Assembly (NCBI GenBank): GCA_029204225.1
Contig: CM055107.1
Location: 12,018,741 to 12,082,740 of the forward strand
Length of the DNA stretch: 64,000 bases
DNA from: Diphasiastrum complanatum
Lineage: Eukaryota; Streptophyta; Lycopodiopsida; Lycopodiales; Lycopodiaceae
Direction: 5' to 3'
A model generated the notes under the pieces. It saw only the letters and a program-made list of their open reading frames with translations. It searched no databases and had not been told where the DNA came from. Numbering within the stretch: the first letter of the stretch is position 1; each line of letters begins with the position of its first letter. This document shows positions 43,354 through 54,880 of this stretch, one piece after another. The position numbers were made by a program, and so were the translations under genes.

Positions 43354-44929
43354 AATTATGCCATTAGAATTGTGATGTACATGTACAACGTCAAAAAAGA
43401 GATTTTTCTTGAAACACATTTGAGCACTTAAAGGGTCGTTGAGTTAGGCTCAAATTTTAGCTTATGTATAATTGGGATATCATGGAACTTTGTGCTTATG
43501 TATAAGTGGAATATCATGTTTTGCTTCAAACTTAAGTTGCGTGTTCTTGTGGATGCACACTGCATACATTGTGTATTAATGATGCTAGTGCAAACTAGCT
43601 ATAAAAAAAACCACAAAAATTATTTAATTCTTTTGGAACAACTATTAAAAGGTGTTATTAGAGCAGGCTTGGATTTTGTGGCTCTTCACATTGGATGTGA
43701 GCTTTAGGGTTTGTACACTCTTAAAATGATTGCAAAACCTTAAAATGATCCGTGATCTTAACTTTTCATACATGATACATGATGAGGTGGGCCCCATTTT
43801 CTACCAAACTCCATGTTATTTTGGGATTCAACTTTTAGTGCATGTAAGATGGCAAATCTTTTCCATGCAAAAACTATGTATGAAACACTAAATATACATC
43901 ATATCTACATCCTTAAATGACTGATAGAAGTGGCCATGTGTTCTCATCATGATGATATGACTTAAAACCATCAAGCTAAACTTGTGCAAATTTCAACACT
44001 AAGCATTGCTTTTAAAGCCTCCTTGGAAATGTCTTCCATTATCCTGTGGCATTTTTGAGAAGTTAGTCATTTGGAAGTTGATTATGAAGACTCATAGGGA
44101 ACAAATAGTGGATCAAACACAGAAAGCATGCATATGAGTTCAAAAGGTTGCTAAAAAAGACATCACATTGGAGACGCAATAATGCCAAACGATGAGTATG
44201 GCTTATAGCACAAGCTATATTTTTGTAACATCAAATCTATCAATCTATCACTGGATTATGTTATGTCTTTGTAAACTTTAGACACAAGCCAACATCATTT
44301 TAGTGACTGATTGTAATTTGAAGTATTGATGAATAACCTAAAAGAACGTATCTTTATGTTTTTCTAAAGCTTCATGATCAATGAAAACCATATTTCATTC
44401 ATGTAACATATTTTTGAAATAAAATAATAATAATCTCTTGTACATTCTCATCTTTTAGCAAAAGGCAAGAAATATAAATAAAATAATAGCCAAATTTTGA
44501 AATGAAAAATGAAAATAAAGGACTATAACATGATCAAATCTGGTACACATTAGTACATGTGCAATTTATCCACATAAGATGTAGTATGTGATAGTTAACA
44601 TTTAGAAACCTTTTCTTTTTTTAATAACCATAAGCTAGTGATGCTATTTGTACAAATGCAGATTGTACATCAAGCATAAGCCACCCCAAACATGGAGCAC
44701 ATGGCTCCTACAACTCAATGATGTAGTGGCTAGGGTTTGTCTACGATGATCTAGTAGTGCTCTACCCTACTCACCTCGTTGTGAGGAACTAGAAGTCTTC
44801 TTATTTCTCAATTTCTTATAATCATTTTTTTCTTTGTAGAAATGGCATATTCAAAATTGAAATAAAAATGAAACAAATGAGAGTATAATATATAATGAAT
44901 AAAAAAGACAAGCACCTTACAATTTGTTG
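43354..44929. other. AT-rich, no gene recognised
   Basis: Apart from the stray repeat unit at 43579-43650, nothing is recognised. Confidence 0.4.
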
Positions 44930-45720
44930 CTACGTCTTTTGTTTTTTGGGACAGGGGCCACATAGAGGTACTCATCTAGCAAGTCCTCATATCGTTGACA
45001 CCTAATCTCAAATTCATGTCTTTTGGTCTCTCATTTGTGTTTATTCTGAAGCTAAAATGGGAGCACCAGCTTAGTTAACTCCTTGACTAACCTTGGAGAG
45101 TAGGGAACATTTATTAATGAGAGACCAAGTTGACTCCCATTGCCTCAATGTCCTTCCTTAGCTTGGCAAATTCTTTCTTTTGCCCTTCCATTTGGACCAT
45201 GAAAATTTGATGCTGCTCTTTTAGCCCCATTGTGCTTCTCTTCTACCTCCAGTTGGGCTCGTTGTGCTATTGCCAATTGCTTTAGGAGATTGATACAACT
45301 TGATCACCCAATTTAATTCATATGTGATCACCTTCACAAGTCATAGGGTATTGCTTGTTGGAAGATCATGTTCCTATTAAAGTGTAAGCTCAAGTTGCAT
45401 CTAGGATAATCAAAACACCAATAATGAGGCTGTGATTTCTTGTCTTGTGTAACAGCTTGATTGGTGGCACATCTCCTGCTCATCATCACTTGGTTAAGAT
45501 TTTTGCTAAGGGTGGCCAGTTATTCTGTCTTTGCCTTCAATGACTCTCCCACTATCTATTGGAAGGCTTGTAACAATTGCTCCAAGCATGATTGCCACTC
45601 CACGAATTCCATGGGTGAGGAATCCAAATTGACTCCTTGTAGGAAGTTAACAATGTTGAACATTTTGGAATTTTGGGGCATCCTCCTCTTCATATATTTC
45701 TGTGATTCCTAGGGACTCTC
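44930..45720 (-). pseudogene. Minus-strand protein relic, helical, unidentified
   Basis: The minus strand from about 45661 reads MFNIVNFLQGVNLDSSPMEF, VEWQSCLEQLLQAFQ, TAG, IVGESLKAKTE, TAA, LATLSKNLNQVMMSRRCATN. About 100 bp further on it reads KQLAIAQRAQLEVEEKH and, in another frame, MGLKEQHQIFMVQMEGQKKE and then EFEIRCQRYEDLLDEYLYV. The TAG and TAA fall where Gln would continue a heptad-like helix, so a once continuous coiled-coil protein is likely. I cannot name it; retroelement gag or a host regulatory protein are both possible. Confidence 0.4.
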
Positions 45721-48593
45721 TTTTCTTTCTTGTCAACTTGGGCCTTATGTACTCTAGTTGTCACTAAAAGGTACTCACGAGTAGCCTACAATTCATTGCC
45801 CTACTCGGCCTCTTCCTTAAACAATCTTTGGGGCCTTGTGCTTGGTGGGAGCTTTGACTAGACTTGTCTTGGGCCCTTTTGACTTTATCAACTCCTTTGA
45901 TCATATCTACATCATAAGTAACATACATATCCACAATAATTCTTCATGTAGGAGTAGTAATCATCTCTCAATTAGGTTCTTGGTGACACATATGCCCCAC
46001 CAACAGCCACACAACATACAATAGTGTCTAATTGTCAATCATAATGCACTCCTAGGATCAATTTTGGATGATCTATGGTGTCTTTTGATTTCCAAATGTG
46101 ATTTTGCCTATTCCCAAGTGATTAATCCGACTTGTGCAACTCATAACTGGGGTCAGTCCAACAATATTCAAAAGGTAGGTAGGTGAACCTAGAAAATTTG
46201 TCATGACCAGAAACATGATGACAAAGTGCATCTCTACTATCTTTACTAGTATATATATTTAATGCCTTTTGACCATACACAAGATTGATTGGCTACTTTG
46301 ATCACAAAAGTGGCAAATTCCATTTCTTATACGATTTGGTGGTGGTAAGATTTACGTTCGATCTCTGATCTACCATTGCGACTTCCTCATATAGTTTGTG
46401 TTTGATTGAAGGGTTAATGTTGTGCTGTTCACTCTCGTAAGTTGTTTCGATTGTTAGGACATTAATGACATCTTCATAACCAATGCAATAGATCTATTCT
46501 CGAGGGTCTTTCTAGAGTTTTCATTGAGCCAATTTTCCAACACTCTTTCAGCTTGAGGTGCACGTCATAGGAATTGTCCAATAGAGATATTCATTCTGCT
46601 TGATGGTATGTTGGTCAACGTATCCAAGGCTTGCATGTTGTTGGAGTTTAATCTTAGTCCTACTCATCTAATTCTATCTTCTGACATCTCCTATCCATTA
46701 TACATATTCACTCCTTAAAACAGCCTACAGATTTGAATTCGTGACACTTTGTAGTTTTACATGCATATTTGAACAGTCTAAAAAAATACACGTATATTCA
46801 AGATAGAGCAAAGGTTGACACGATTCTACCTTGACACTCAATATTCGAGCTCGAGTCAAATCGGCTAGAACTATCGGCTATCGACTATCGATCATCGACT
46901 CGATTTTGACTTCGACTATTGAATCGACCATTATTATGGTACCACTCAAAATGAAGTATTTCCTCTGTCGAATCCGATGCAGACTACGTCATTTTTCGAT
47001 TATGCTATTGTACGCAGATACTTACTACTTTCCACCTATTGACTACAGTTCATATTGCAGAATGTACTAATCAGATTAGTCTCTTCTTGTGAACATTCAC
47101 TTAGTGTTAAACACATCATTTACAAGAACTGATTAGACAATAAAGTCTGTTACTTTGTATATATATAGACACAGAGTGTAGAATCAAAATAAGCAAAAAG
47201 TACGTGAGCAAGCCATAATATGCAAGATATCATAACAGATTATCTAAATCATTAGAATCAGAATCTATCGAGAGAGAGTGAGAGCAATAGAAGATGATAG
47301 AGAAATTGATTTATCTCTCAGTTGCATCTTCGATCAACTGAAAAAGCATAGTAGGATCATAGCACTTCGCGCACAACAATTGTGAACCTTATTGGTCACA
47401 AGATTTTTTTCGTGATCTGATCGTCGTATTCCAACAGCTTCAATTCATAGATTCTCTATTATCTATGTATGTGTTAATCATATCAAATGCTCTTGTGTTA
47501 CTTCTTTGTCTAAATCAGAAATACTCGTATTCCATAGATTAATGTAGAATATCTAATTAAGAATGCATGGATGTCACATATGCCTAAATTATCCACACTC
47601 TTCATGGTTGTCGACGACACCTACGTAAGGCATTCTACTAAGTTAAATGAATGTTCTAATTATCTAGCGATTTGTCTGAATATCAAAAAAATCCTTAAAA
47701 TTATTGTTTGTTAGCTGATGCCACGCCCCTGAGGTCTTGATACACTGCCTCTTCACTCAAAAGGGTTTCCAGTGGAGATGACGTTTAGAGCTGAGTCTGA
47801 GAGCACGAGAATTACTAGTGATACGCTAAGTGCACATACTGTGAGCCTCATGGTAATTCCAAAAAGATGGAAAACCATGTGGGAGCTAGTAATTTAGGCC
47901 CTTTCAAACTTGAGATGTATTTTCAAGAAAAGAGGCCTCCTAATATTGTGTAAGAGGTGGAACCCAAAAGATTATAGAATGAGGTTCACCCACTAGTCAA
48001 GAGGTGGAACTCAAAATGTTATAGAATGGGGTTCACTGTCTGTGTGCACAAATAGGAGCCTCCTCCATGAGATCCATAGCATATGTTTTGTAATGAGATG
48101 CTGCTGGAATGTTTATTGAAGATCCTTCTCCTTGCATCTCCTTCTATGCTCCATCTTCATGCATACAGTTTGGGTACTTGTGTATGAATGTGTTTGTTGT
48201 TCTTTCTTTCTAGATTGGTTTAATCATTAACATTAGGTAGATGTGCAGGGCTTAGTGGCTAATCCATCATTCCATTCAGATTTGATGCTGCTTTGTGCTT
48301 GGCTCCCTGAGGAGTTCTTATTACAAATGTTGAGTGACATTGTAATAAGCACTTTGTAGGATTCGCATTTGCTATAATTAGATGTTGTTTTGTTGATCTG
48401 TGATTTCAGTAGGACTAGATTCAATTTGATTCCCTGTTTCTTGATTAGATTAGATTAGCATTAATCTACAAACTGTAAAAAAACAAGAAGAAATCTGAAG
48501 CATAACTATAGAACCGTAGATGTATGATCTTGATCAATCAAGATTAAATTTGAGCTTTCATTGCCAGTCAAGGATCGTAGATGTGCCAAATCT
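45721..48593. other. Intergenic; possible LTR-like segment near 47.0-47.4 kb
   Basis: No gene is recognised. A TATATATATAG box at about 47158, near a purine-rich and an AATAAAG-type stretch, could belong to an LTR, but no partner copy was found. A 47-bp duplication (AGAGGTGGAAC..AAAA..TTATAGAATG) starts at 47953 and 48000. ATCGACT-type short repeats lie at 46860-46930. Confidence 0.35.
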
Positions 48594-49123
48594 GACAGGA
48601 CGAACTGGATCAATATGCATCTAAGTTTAGACAAAATAAACATTTGTCTCGAAAAAAGACTAGAAGGACCAATGTGTGTTTTAATTGTTATAAGCTTGGA
48701 CATGTTATGAAATTCTGCCCGGAGCGAAAGAAAGGCGCAGCTCAAGTGATTGAGATGTCAGATAAAGAAAATCTTAAGTTGGAAATTAATAAGGTTAATT
48801 GTGAGTGTGATTTTTCTTTTAATACTATTTCATTCTTGCCAAATGATTTATTTAGTATTTTAGTGAACAATGGATCTACTCATAATTTCATTAACTCTAG
48901 TCTTGTGCAGAAACTTGGCAGGAAAACTGAAGCCATGAACCATAGATATTGAGCTTCAGGTGTGGAGTTGGAGACGTGGGATGTTAAAGTTCCAAGACTT
49001 CCAGTTTGGATCCAAGATTATAGAGAGTTAATAGATTTCCATGTTTTAGATTTAGCGCATACGAATATAATTCTAGGGTACGAGTGGTTATTAAATAAAC
49101 ATCTTGAGATAGATTTTGGGTAA
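48594..49123 (+). pseudogene. Second gypsy element: gag zinc knuckle and protease
   Basis: The frame after 48593 gives DELDQYASKFRQNKHLSRKK and then one canonical CX2CX4HX4C knuckle, CFNCYKLGHVMKFC. The protease follows as FSILVNNGSTHNFINSSLV, where the consensus is VLIDSGSTHNFI; the catalytic Asp is replaced by Asn. A TGA at about 48951 interrupts, then VPRLPVWIQDYR and DLAHTNIILGYEWLLNKHLE complete the protease fold. It is dead by both mutation and stops. The single knuckle and NGSTHNFI type differ from the element at 29.5 kb, so this is a separate chromovirus-like lineage. Confidence 0.85.
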
Positions 49124-49319
49124 AGAAATAGCTACATTGTTTGGAGACAACTATGTACATCCATCTGAAATGAGTTCATTTGCTAATGTAATGGAAATTT
49201 TTGATTCATAGTATGAAGCTTATTCTTTATTTGCTAAGCCAATTTTGGATTTATCTAAAATGCATCTAAGTAGTTGTGAATTGTCAAAGATTCTTAACTC
49301 TATAGACTTAGATCAGAAA

Positions 49320-50430
49320 TTGAGAAGAATAAGATAATTTTTGAGTTTGAAGATGTATTTTCAGAGGAATTACCTCGTGGAATACCGCCGTCCAGATCGG
49401 TAGACCATAAGATAGAGTTAATTCCATGTAGTCACCCTATCTCTAGACAGCCTTATAGGTTCTCTCAGAAAGAAGAGATAGAGATAACTAAGCAGATTGA
49501 AATTTACTTGAAGATGGGTCATATTCAGCCAAGTAAGTCACCTTGAGTGCTCATGTTCATCTTAAATCGAATAAAGATGAAGGCTTCAGGTTGTGGACTA
49601 CAAAGGGGTTGAATAAGGTAACCATTAAAAATGAATATCGTTTGCCTCGTATGGATGATCTGGTAGATCGATTAGGTGGAGCTAAATACTTCACAAAGAT
49701 AGATCTTAGAACTGGATATCATCAGATTAGGATTCATCCTAATGATGTGCAAAAGATATCGGACGAGATTCGGCATTATGAATTTCTCGTGTTTCTTTTT
49801 GGGTTGACGAATGCAGCAACTACGTTCCAACAAATGATGAATGATCTTTTTCGTCCATATCTAGGGAAGTGTGTGGTTGTATTCTTAGATGACATTCTCA
49901 TCTACAGTAGGACACTTAAGAAACATTTGAGTCATCTTAAGAATGTTTTAGATATTCTCAAGCGAGAGAAACTTTATGCTAAAGAATCTAAATGTGAGTT
50001 CTTTAAGCATGAGTTATTGTACCTCAGTCATAAGATCACCCGTAGTGGGTTGAAGATTGACGAGAATAAGGTCAAGATAGTGCTTGAGTGGCCAATACTG
50101 AAGACGGTTAGAGAATTTAAATCTTTTCTTGGTTTTACAATTTTCTTTCATAAGTCAATTGAAGAGTATGCAAAAGTTGCGGCACTTTTAAATAATTTGA
50201 CCAAAGGCAGAGTTAATAGATAGAAAAAGAGAGGTCAACCTAGTCTACCTAGTCTACCTATTGAGTGAAATGATGAATTGAACCAATGCTTTGAGAAACT
50301 CAAGCAAATGGTTGCTTCAGCTCCTATTTTACAGATCGCGAATCCTGATATACCTTATGTCGTGCGAACTAATGCAAATATCACTACGTGCGAGTTGGAA
50401 CCGATCCTCTTCCCCCATCATATGGGGTCC
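49320..50430 (+). pseudogene. Second gypsy element: RT and start of RNase H
   Basis: RT entry reads FEFEDVFSEELPRGIPP, VDHKIELIPCSHPISRQPYR and IYLKMGHIQPSKSP, then a TGA. A one-base shift at 49540 opens the main RT frame: GLNKVTIKNEYRLPRMDDL, YFTKIDLRTGYHQIRIHP, VFLFGLTNAATTFQQMMNDL, and the polymerase box VVFLDDILIYSRT with both Asp intact. The thumb continues (CEFFKHELLYLSHKI, FKSFLGFTIFFHKSIEEYAK). After TAG and TGA stops near 50221-50270, LKQMVASAPILQIANPDIPY and then VVRTNANI give the RNase H start, with the catalytic Asp changed to Asn. Similarity ends near 50430; integrase is absent. Confidence 0.93.
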
Positions 50431-51490
50431 AACTCATTTTTGGAGTTATCTCACTTCTAGACACCTACTTAGTCTTTGAGATTTGGTCACGGGTCATCTT
50501 GTTCACTGGACAATAGCGTTTCCCAGATTCTGGGTCTAGGTATTCTGCTAGACAGTACCGGAAGTGGTGTGTCTATTTTGCGACTTAACCATAACAATGT
50601 GTTTCAGCTGTTTCCGGTGGACTACCCGCTCTGGTGTTTCACGGAGGTCGGGTCCATTTAACACTCTCCATAAATGACAAAAATGGAAAAACGCTTCTAA
50701 TTGACGATTTCGTAGAGCAGTTTAATTGATAGAATGTATGCTAGGATGATTTAGTAAAGCATGAAGAAGAGAGAAAAAAAGCCTTTTCCTTATTCTTCCC
50801 TAAAGTGTATTTCATTTGGCTTTAAGAAAAACATGGTTCTAATTTTTCTCTGTTTCATATAACGATTAATGAGAAAAACAAATAATCAACTCACTAGTCC
50901 AACCCACTATATAGCCATAATCTCACACCAATTTTTGTACTCGTCATATGACAAAACTATCCATTAAGAAATTTCCCATTATTCACTTGGTTGAACCGGC
51001 ATAACCACAAAATGCCAACGTTGGTCAATATGTATCAGAACTCCGATCAAAAAACTTAATTTTCAAACTGATGCCGTTAGCCCGTCCAAGAATTTGCTTC
51101 ACTACAATACTTGAAAATTTTTTGTTCAAGTCACACGTGATTAAGACTATGATATAACCTTATGATCAATCGAAGTTACGGAATTGACAAACAGAACTTC
51201 ATGGAACTGAAATAAATAGAAAGTACAAATAGATTAAGTAAACGCTTATCTCAATGAACAGTTTAGGTAGCCGGTTTGCCGCAAGAACTGCTAGTCATGA
51301 ATGCTTCCCAGTTTTGTTTGTAATTTCGTGGACTCGTTGACGGCTGCTGTTTGTCTTGACTAATCGTTTGCACGTAGTGTGAATGCAGCTAACGACAAAA
51401 CGTAATGCAGGTAATGCGGCTAGTGATAGCGAAACGTGTGCAACAGGATCTAGTCAGATCTTCATTTGGTGATCCTTACACAGATACTAG
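50431..51490. other. No gene recognised
   Basis: The sequence after the truncated RNase H to 50660 is more GC-rich but unreadable. The rest is AT-rich without recognised features. Confidence 0.35.
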
Positions 51491-51499
51491 CCAAGAACC

Positions 51500-52109
51500 G
51501 GATCCGAGCCACACAACCAAGCGGAGCGCCAGGCCTCCACATCTCAAGGCTTGGGATCCACCTCTGCCAACCACGCCTTTCGCCAACCCAAGTCCGTAGA
51601 GGATAAGATCAATGAATTCTTAGCCAAGCATCCCCACGAGACAGCTGGTAGCTATCATTTTCAACCCAAACCATCAAGGGCAACGAGCTCAAGTCACGCC
51701 CAACACTCCAACCACAACCGCAGTGGCTCCAACAACTATTTGAGAGAGACCTTGCGTCCATCAGGGCCTATGTGACGAGTCCACGACAATTAAGGATTAA
51801 TGCGCACTTCCTCTCCTACACAAGACGATCTAAATGGGTGAGTGTGGCACTCCTTTGGACCAGATCACACTCCATAATATAAATTGGCCAAAAATCCCTT
51901 TAGAGCATGGTTGGAAAATGGATGTAGATGCCAAGAGGGCTCTCACCCAGTTTTCTAAAAAATATCTCAATTGTCCTGACCCCACAGTCCGCACAGCCAC
52001 ACAATTCACCCATGACTTAGCATTTTTTATGGAAGTCGAGACCAAATGGGATGACTTTTTGCTTCCCATATTTCTAGATCCTAACACCGCCCTGGTTTCA
52101 GAACTTTAA
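51500..52109 (+). pseudogene. Unknown protein family 'QLFERD', copy 2
   Basis: Frame-shifted plus-strand homologue of 41146-40379. It reads TSQGLGSTSANHAFRQPKSV, EDKINEFLAKHPHE, then one frame over LQPQPQWLQQLFERDLASIR, AYVTSPRQLRINAHFL and TRRSKW. A second shift gives ECGTPLDQITLHNINWP, EHGWKMDVDAKRALTQF, YLNCPDPTVRTATQF and ETKWDDFLLPIFLDPNTAL. Two shifts and an upstream TAG make it nonfunctional. Conservation between the copies follows the protein and not only the DNA, so the family was once translated. No LTR is visible around this copy. Confidence 0.65.
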
Positions 52110-52531
52110 AACAAACTCTATTAAAAGAATATAGTCCTCCCAATGAGACTATTTGTGAAGCATATGTTCAAAAATATATCCTCCATAGTCTTATTAGTCC
52201 TTTTTGTATGTCGATCCAATTTAGGATGATTAGTAGAACTAAACTAAGAGAGGTTTTGAATGTTGGATTTCGAAATATGAGCAATGTCCTATTCCAAGAT
52301 GTGCAATGTCTTAACTAACTAGGAATTGCAAAACTTTGTGCAATGTCGTAATCTCAAAAAGTAATACAATAAGATATTGCAATTCATAATGTGAATTAAG
52401 TAATGTAAGTATAGAAAGTACCTCATGCTTGTTACTTGATCCAAATGTCGAAATGCAATCCAATAATACTGTCTCAAAAGCAATCCAAGACTAGCGCCTC
52501 TCCAAGAACACGATCAACCACGTTGGACACA

Positions 52532-52680
52532 GACGTCGGAATGCGATGTCCATGTGGGACGTCAGAGTTCGATGTCCATGTGGCTCCCAATATCCAACAA
52601 GTCGACTGAGATGCCGGGAGGTCGACATTCTGTACCTGTCAGATTTCGACGTGTTTTGAAGACGTCGGAATCTGACATTC
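52532..52680. repeat. GACGTC-rich short repeats
   Basis: GACGTCRGARTKCGATGTCCATGTGG occurs at 52532 and 52558 (26-bp period). GACGTCGGAATCTGACATTC follows at 52661, with GTCGACATTC and TTCGACGTG between. GACGTC is a bZIP C-box core, but the array may be simple tandem amplification. Confidence 0.7.
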
Positions 52681-52918
52681 TCATTGCGACGTGTTTTTCC
52701 AATGTTCGCAACAAATAATTTGAATTTGCAATGCCCACCCTCTTACGATTGGAGAACGATCCACTGTATCAATGGTAAGTGCATTCTACACCGATCTATT
52801 CTTGGAATTAGAATGCTTTCAGCAAACGTATGTCAATGAATATCACACATCTCTAGTAGGCGTTGTAGTGGGGCCTACTGCATTGCATTTTTTGCTATTT
52901 GATTTGGCCATATGCGTG

Positions 52919-53135
52919 CATGCGACATTAATACTTGCCCATTGGCAATCGCTTCTCAGATTGGCTATACTACATCTATCTATATGTGTTTAGGCAAGCC
53001 ATCGCTAGCCATAAGTAATTCTTGATTGAATGTATGTATGAAGCATCAATACTTGCTCGTTGTCCATCACTGCTCAAAATGTTTATACTACATCTGTCCA
53101 TATATGTTTAGGCATGCTATCATTGGCCAAAAGTG
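52919..53135. repeat. 118-bp diverged tandem duplication
   Basis: Units around 52919-53017 and 53037-53135 share AATACTTGC, CATCTRTCYATATRTGTTTA, GGCAAGC/GGCATGC and AAAAGT/ATAAGT blocks. The offset measured at AATACTTGC is 118 bp. Confidence 0.75.
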
Positions 53136-54783
53136 ATACTACTCTCTGATTACATACCATCATGAGAAATACACGCTATACTCATGATTTTTGTGAAGCA
53201 CATACTACTGATATGCATATCTAAAAGGTAACTCATTGCTGCTGTCCCAACAATAAACTCGCATACTATTCTGCATATCGAATGATAGGTTTATTTCAAA
53301 TCATTGTGTGGAGATCCATCGTTGCTGTCCACGATGAGATACCAAAACATTTTCCATTTATTGTCCAACGGTGAGCTACGTGATGATTCTTGAATGTATG
53401 ATTCCTATTATCATGATGGGCACTCTAAAAGCATATGTTCTTTGATGATACTTGCTATCATCTCTGTCTTTCATAGTATAGTAGCAACGTAGCACGAATA
53501 TTAGAATCATACCATTGGATTTCGATATACTGCAAGAGAAGGTATGAACACTGCTCTCTATCCTTATCCTCTAAGCTATGCATATTGTAGTATACCACTA
53601 CAAAAGCTTTGATAATGGGTTTTTTTGAAGTTATGGATTATGACAATAACATACCTGTCCTGTGTATGACTATGTAATGCTATACATAGAATTGGATACA
53701 GATGTAAACGTTTCTCAAAGGCATTCAAAAGCAAAGATGACCAATTCACAAGAGTCACTAGCATCTACCATTCAGGTTGGTGTTTTTCGCATATTTCAGG
53801 GGTTTCTAAAAAAAAAAACTTCAAAAGAGTACGTCGGCAGTGTAAATGATTGTTAATCATAGTACATGCGGGATGATTCTTAAATTAGTTTGTTACATAT
53901 CTCTTTTTCTAGCATGTATTACCACAACATACTGAATCATTGCTTATCGTAGAAAAAATGATTGCCCTCATTTATTACATAAATCAATGATTATAAATGC
54001 TCGTCTATAAATACGGGTATTGTGTTTGATTGCATTTTAATTCACGATCATGGTTCAAATGTAATATAACGGTAAGATAGCCTGCGAACTCTTGTATAGC
54101 ATGGATTTGCTCAAGAAGTTACAAGAACCGCTCATTACTTGTTTACAAGTACAAATTTTGTTATGGCATGGATTTGCCCCAAACTTCATGTATCGGTCCA
54201 AGCTACTTATATGTTTGCAATTCGCTATATTTCTTATACAACTTATTTTCAAATGCATTATGTCCATCTGTATAATTAAAAGATAAGGAGCAAAACCATC
54301 AAACAGATCAGTATGGCACTCGCCTTGATACGATAGCGATATGGTTTGGCCTATCGCTATAAGCAACTTTTAGTAAGGAAAGATCGGGCTATAAAATTTT
54401 ATTTACATTGCAAACTAATTAGTTGAGTTAAACGTATTTTGTAAATGGATAACAAATGACATTCAGCTTTGACATCTGTTTTTCTCATTGTGCTAACTTG
54501 CGTGGTTTTGTGTGTTGGGATGGTGACAAGTACCAACTGGATGCCTTGAAATATGTTTTGCTTTGCAGTGCTTTACTAGTACTGAATGCTTTTTAGCTAC
54601 GTTTTTCCTTGTGGGTTTATGAATAAAGGGTTCTAAAAGATTTTGGTCTTGACTTGTCAAGAGGAGCTTTGATCTGTTAATCTCTCTCAATGCATCCTTG
54701 AGGTGTAAATTTGACTATCCATTGGTCGGGATAGTATTAAAACCTTTAATTTACTTGGATTCATATGCTAACATAGGACTTTT
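53136..54783. other. No gene recognised
   Basis: AT-rich sequence with stops on both strands. A weak local repeat (GGCATGGATTTGC, about 54100 and 54165) is present. Confidence 0.4.
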
Positions 54784-54880
54784 TTGCTATGTCTAGTCCT
54801 CAGGATGGTATCAGGATGCTGTAAACCTGGGTCATGGGGGCCCCTTCCTCCCCCTAATCTATTCATTCAGACTTTGATTA

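Noticed and set aside
46340-46400. SINE or tRNA-like segment (GGTGGTGGTAAG..CGTTCGATCTC)
   Set aside because: The box B-like part is fair but box A and spacing are wrong, and no tRNA fold can be drawn.
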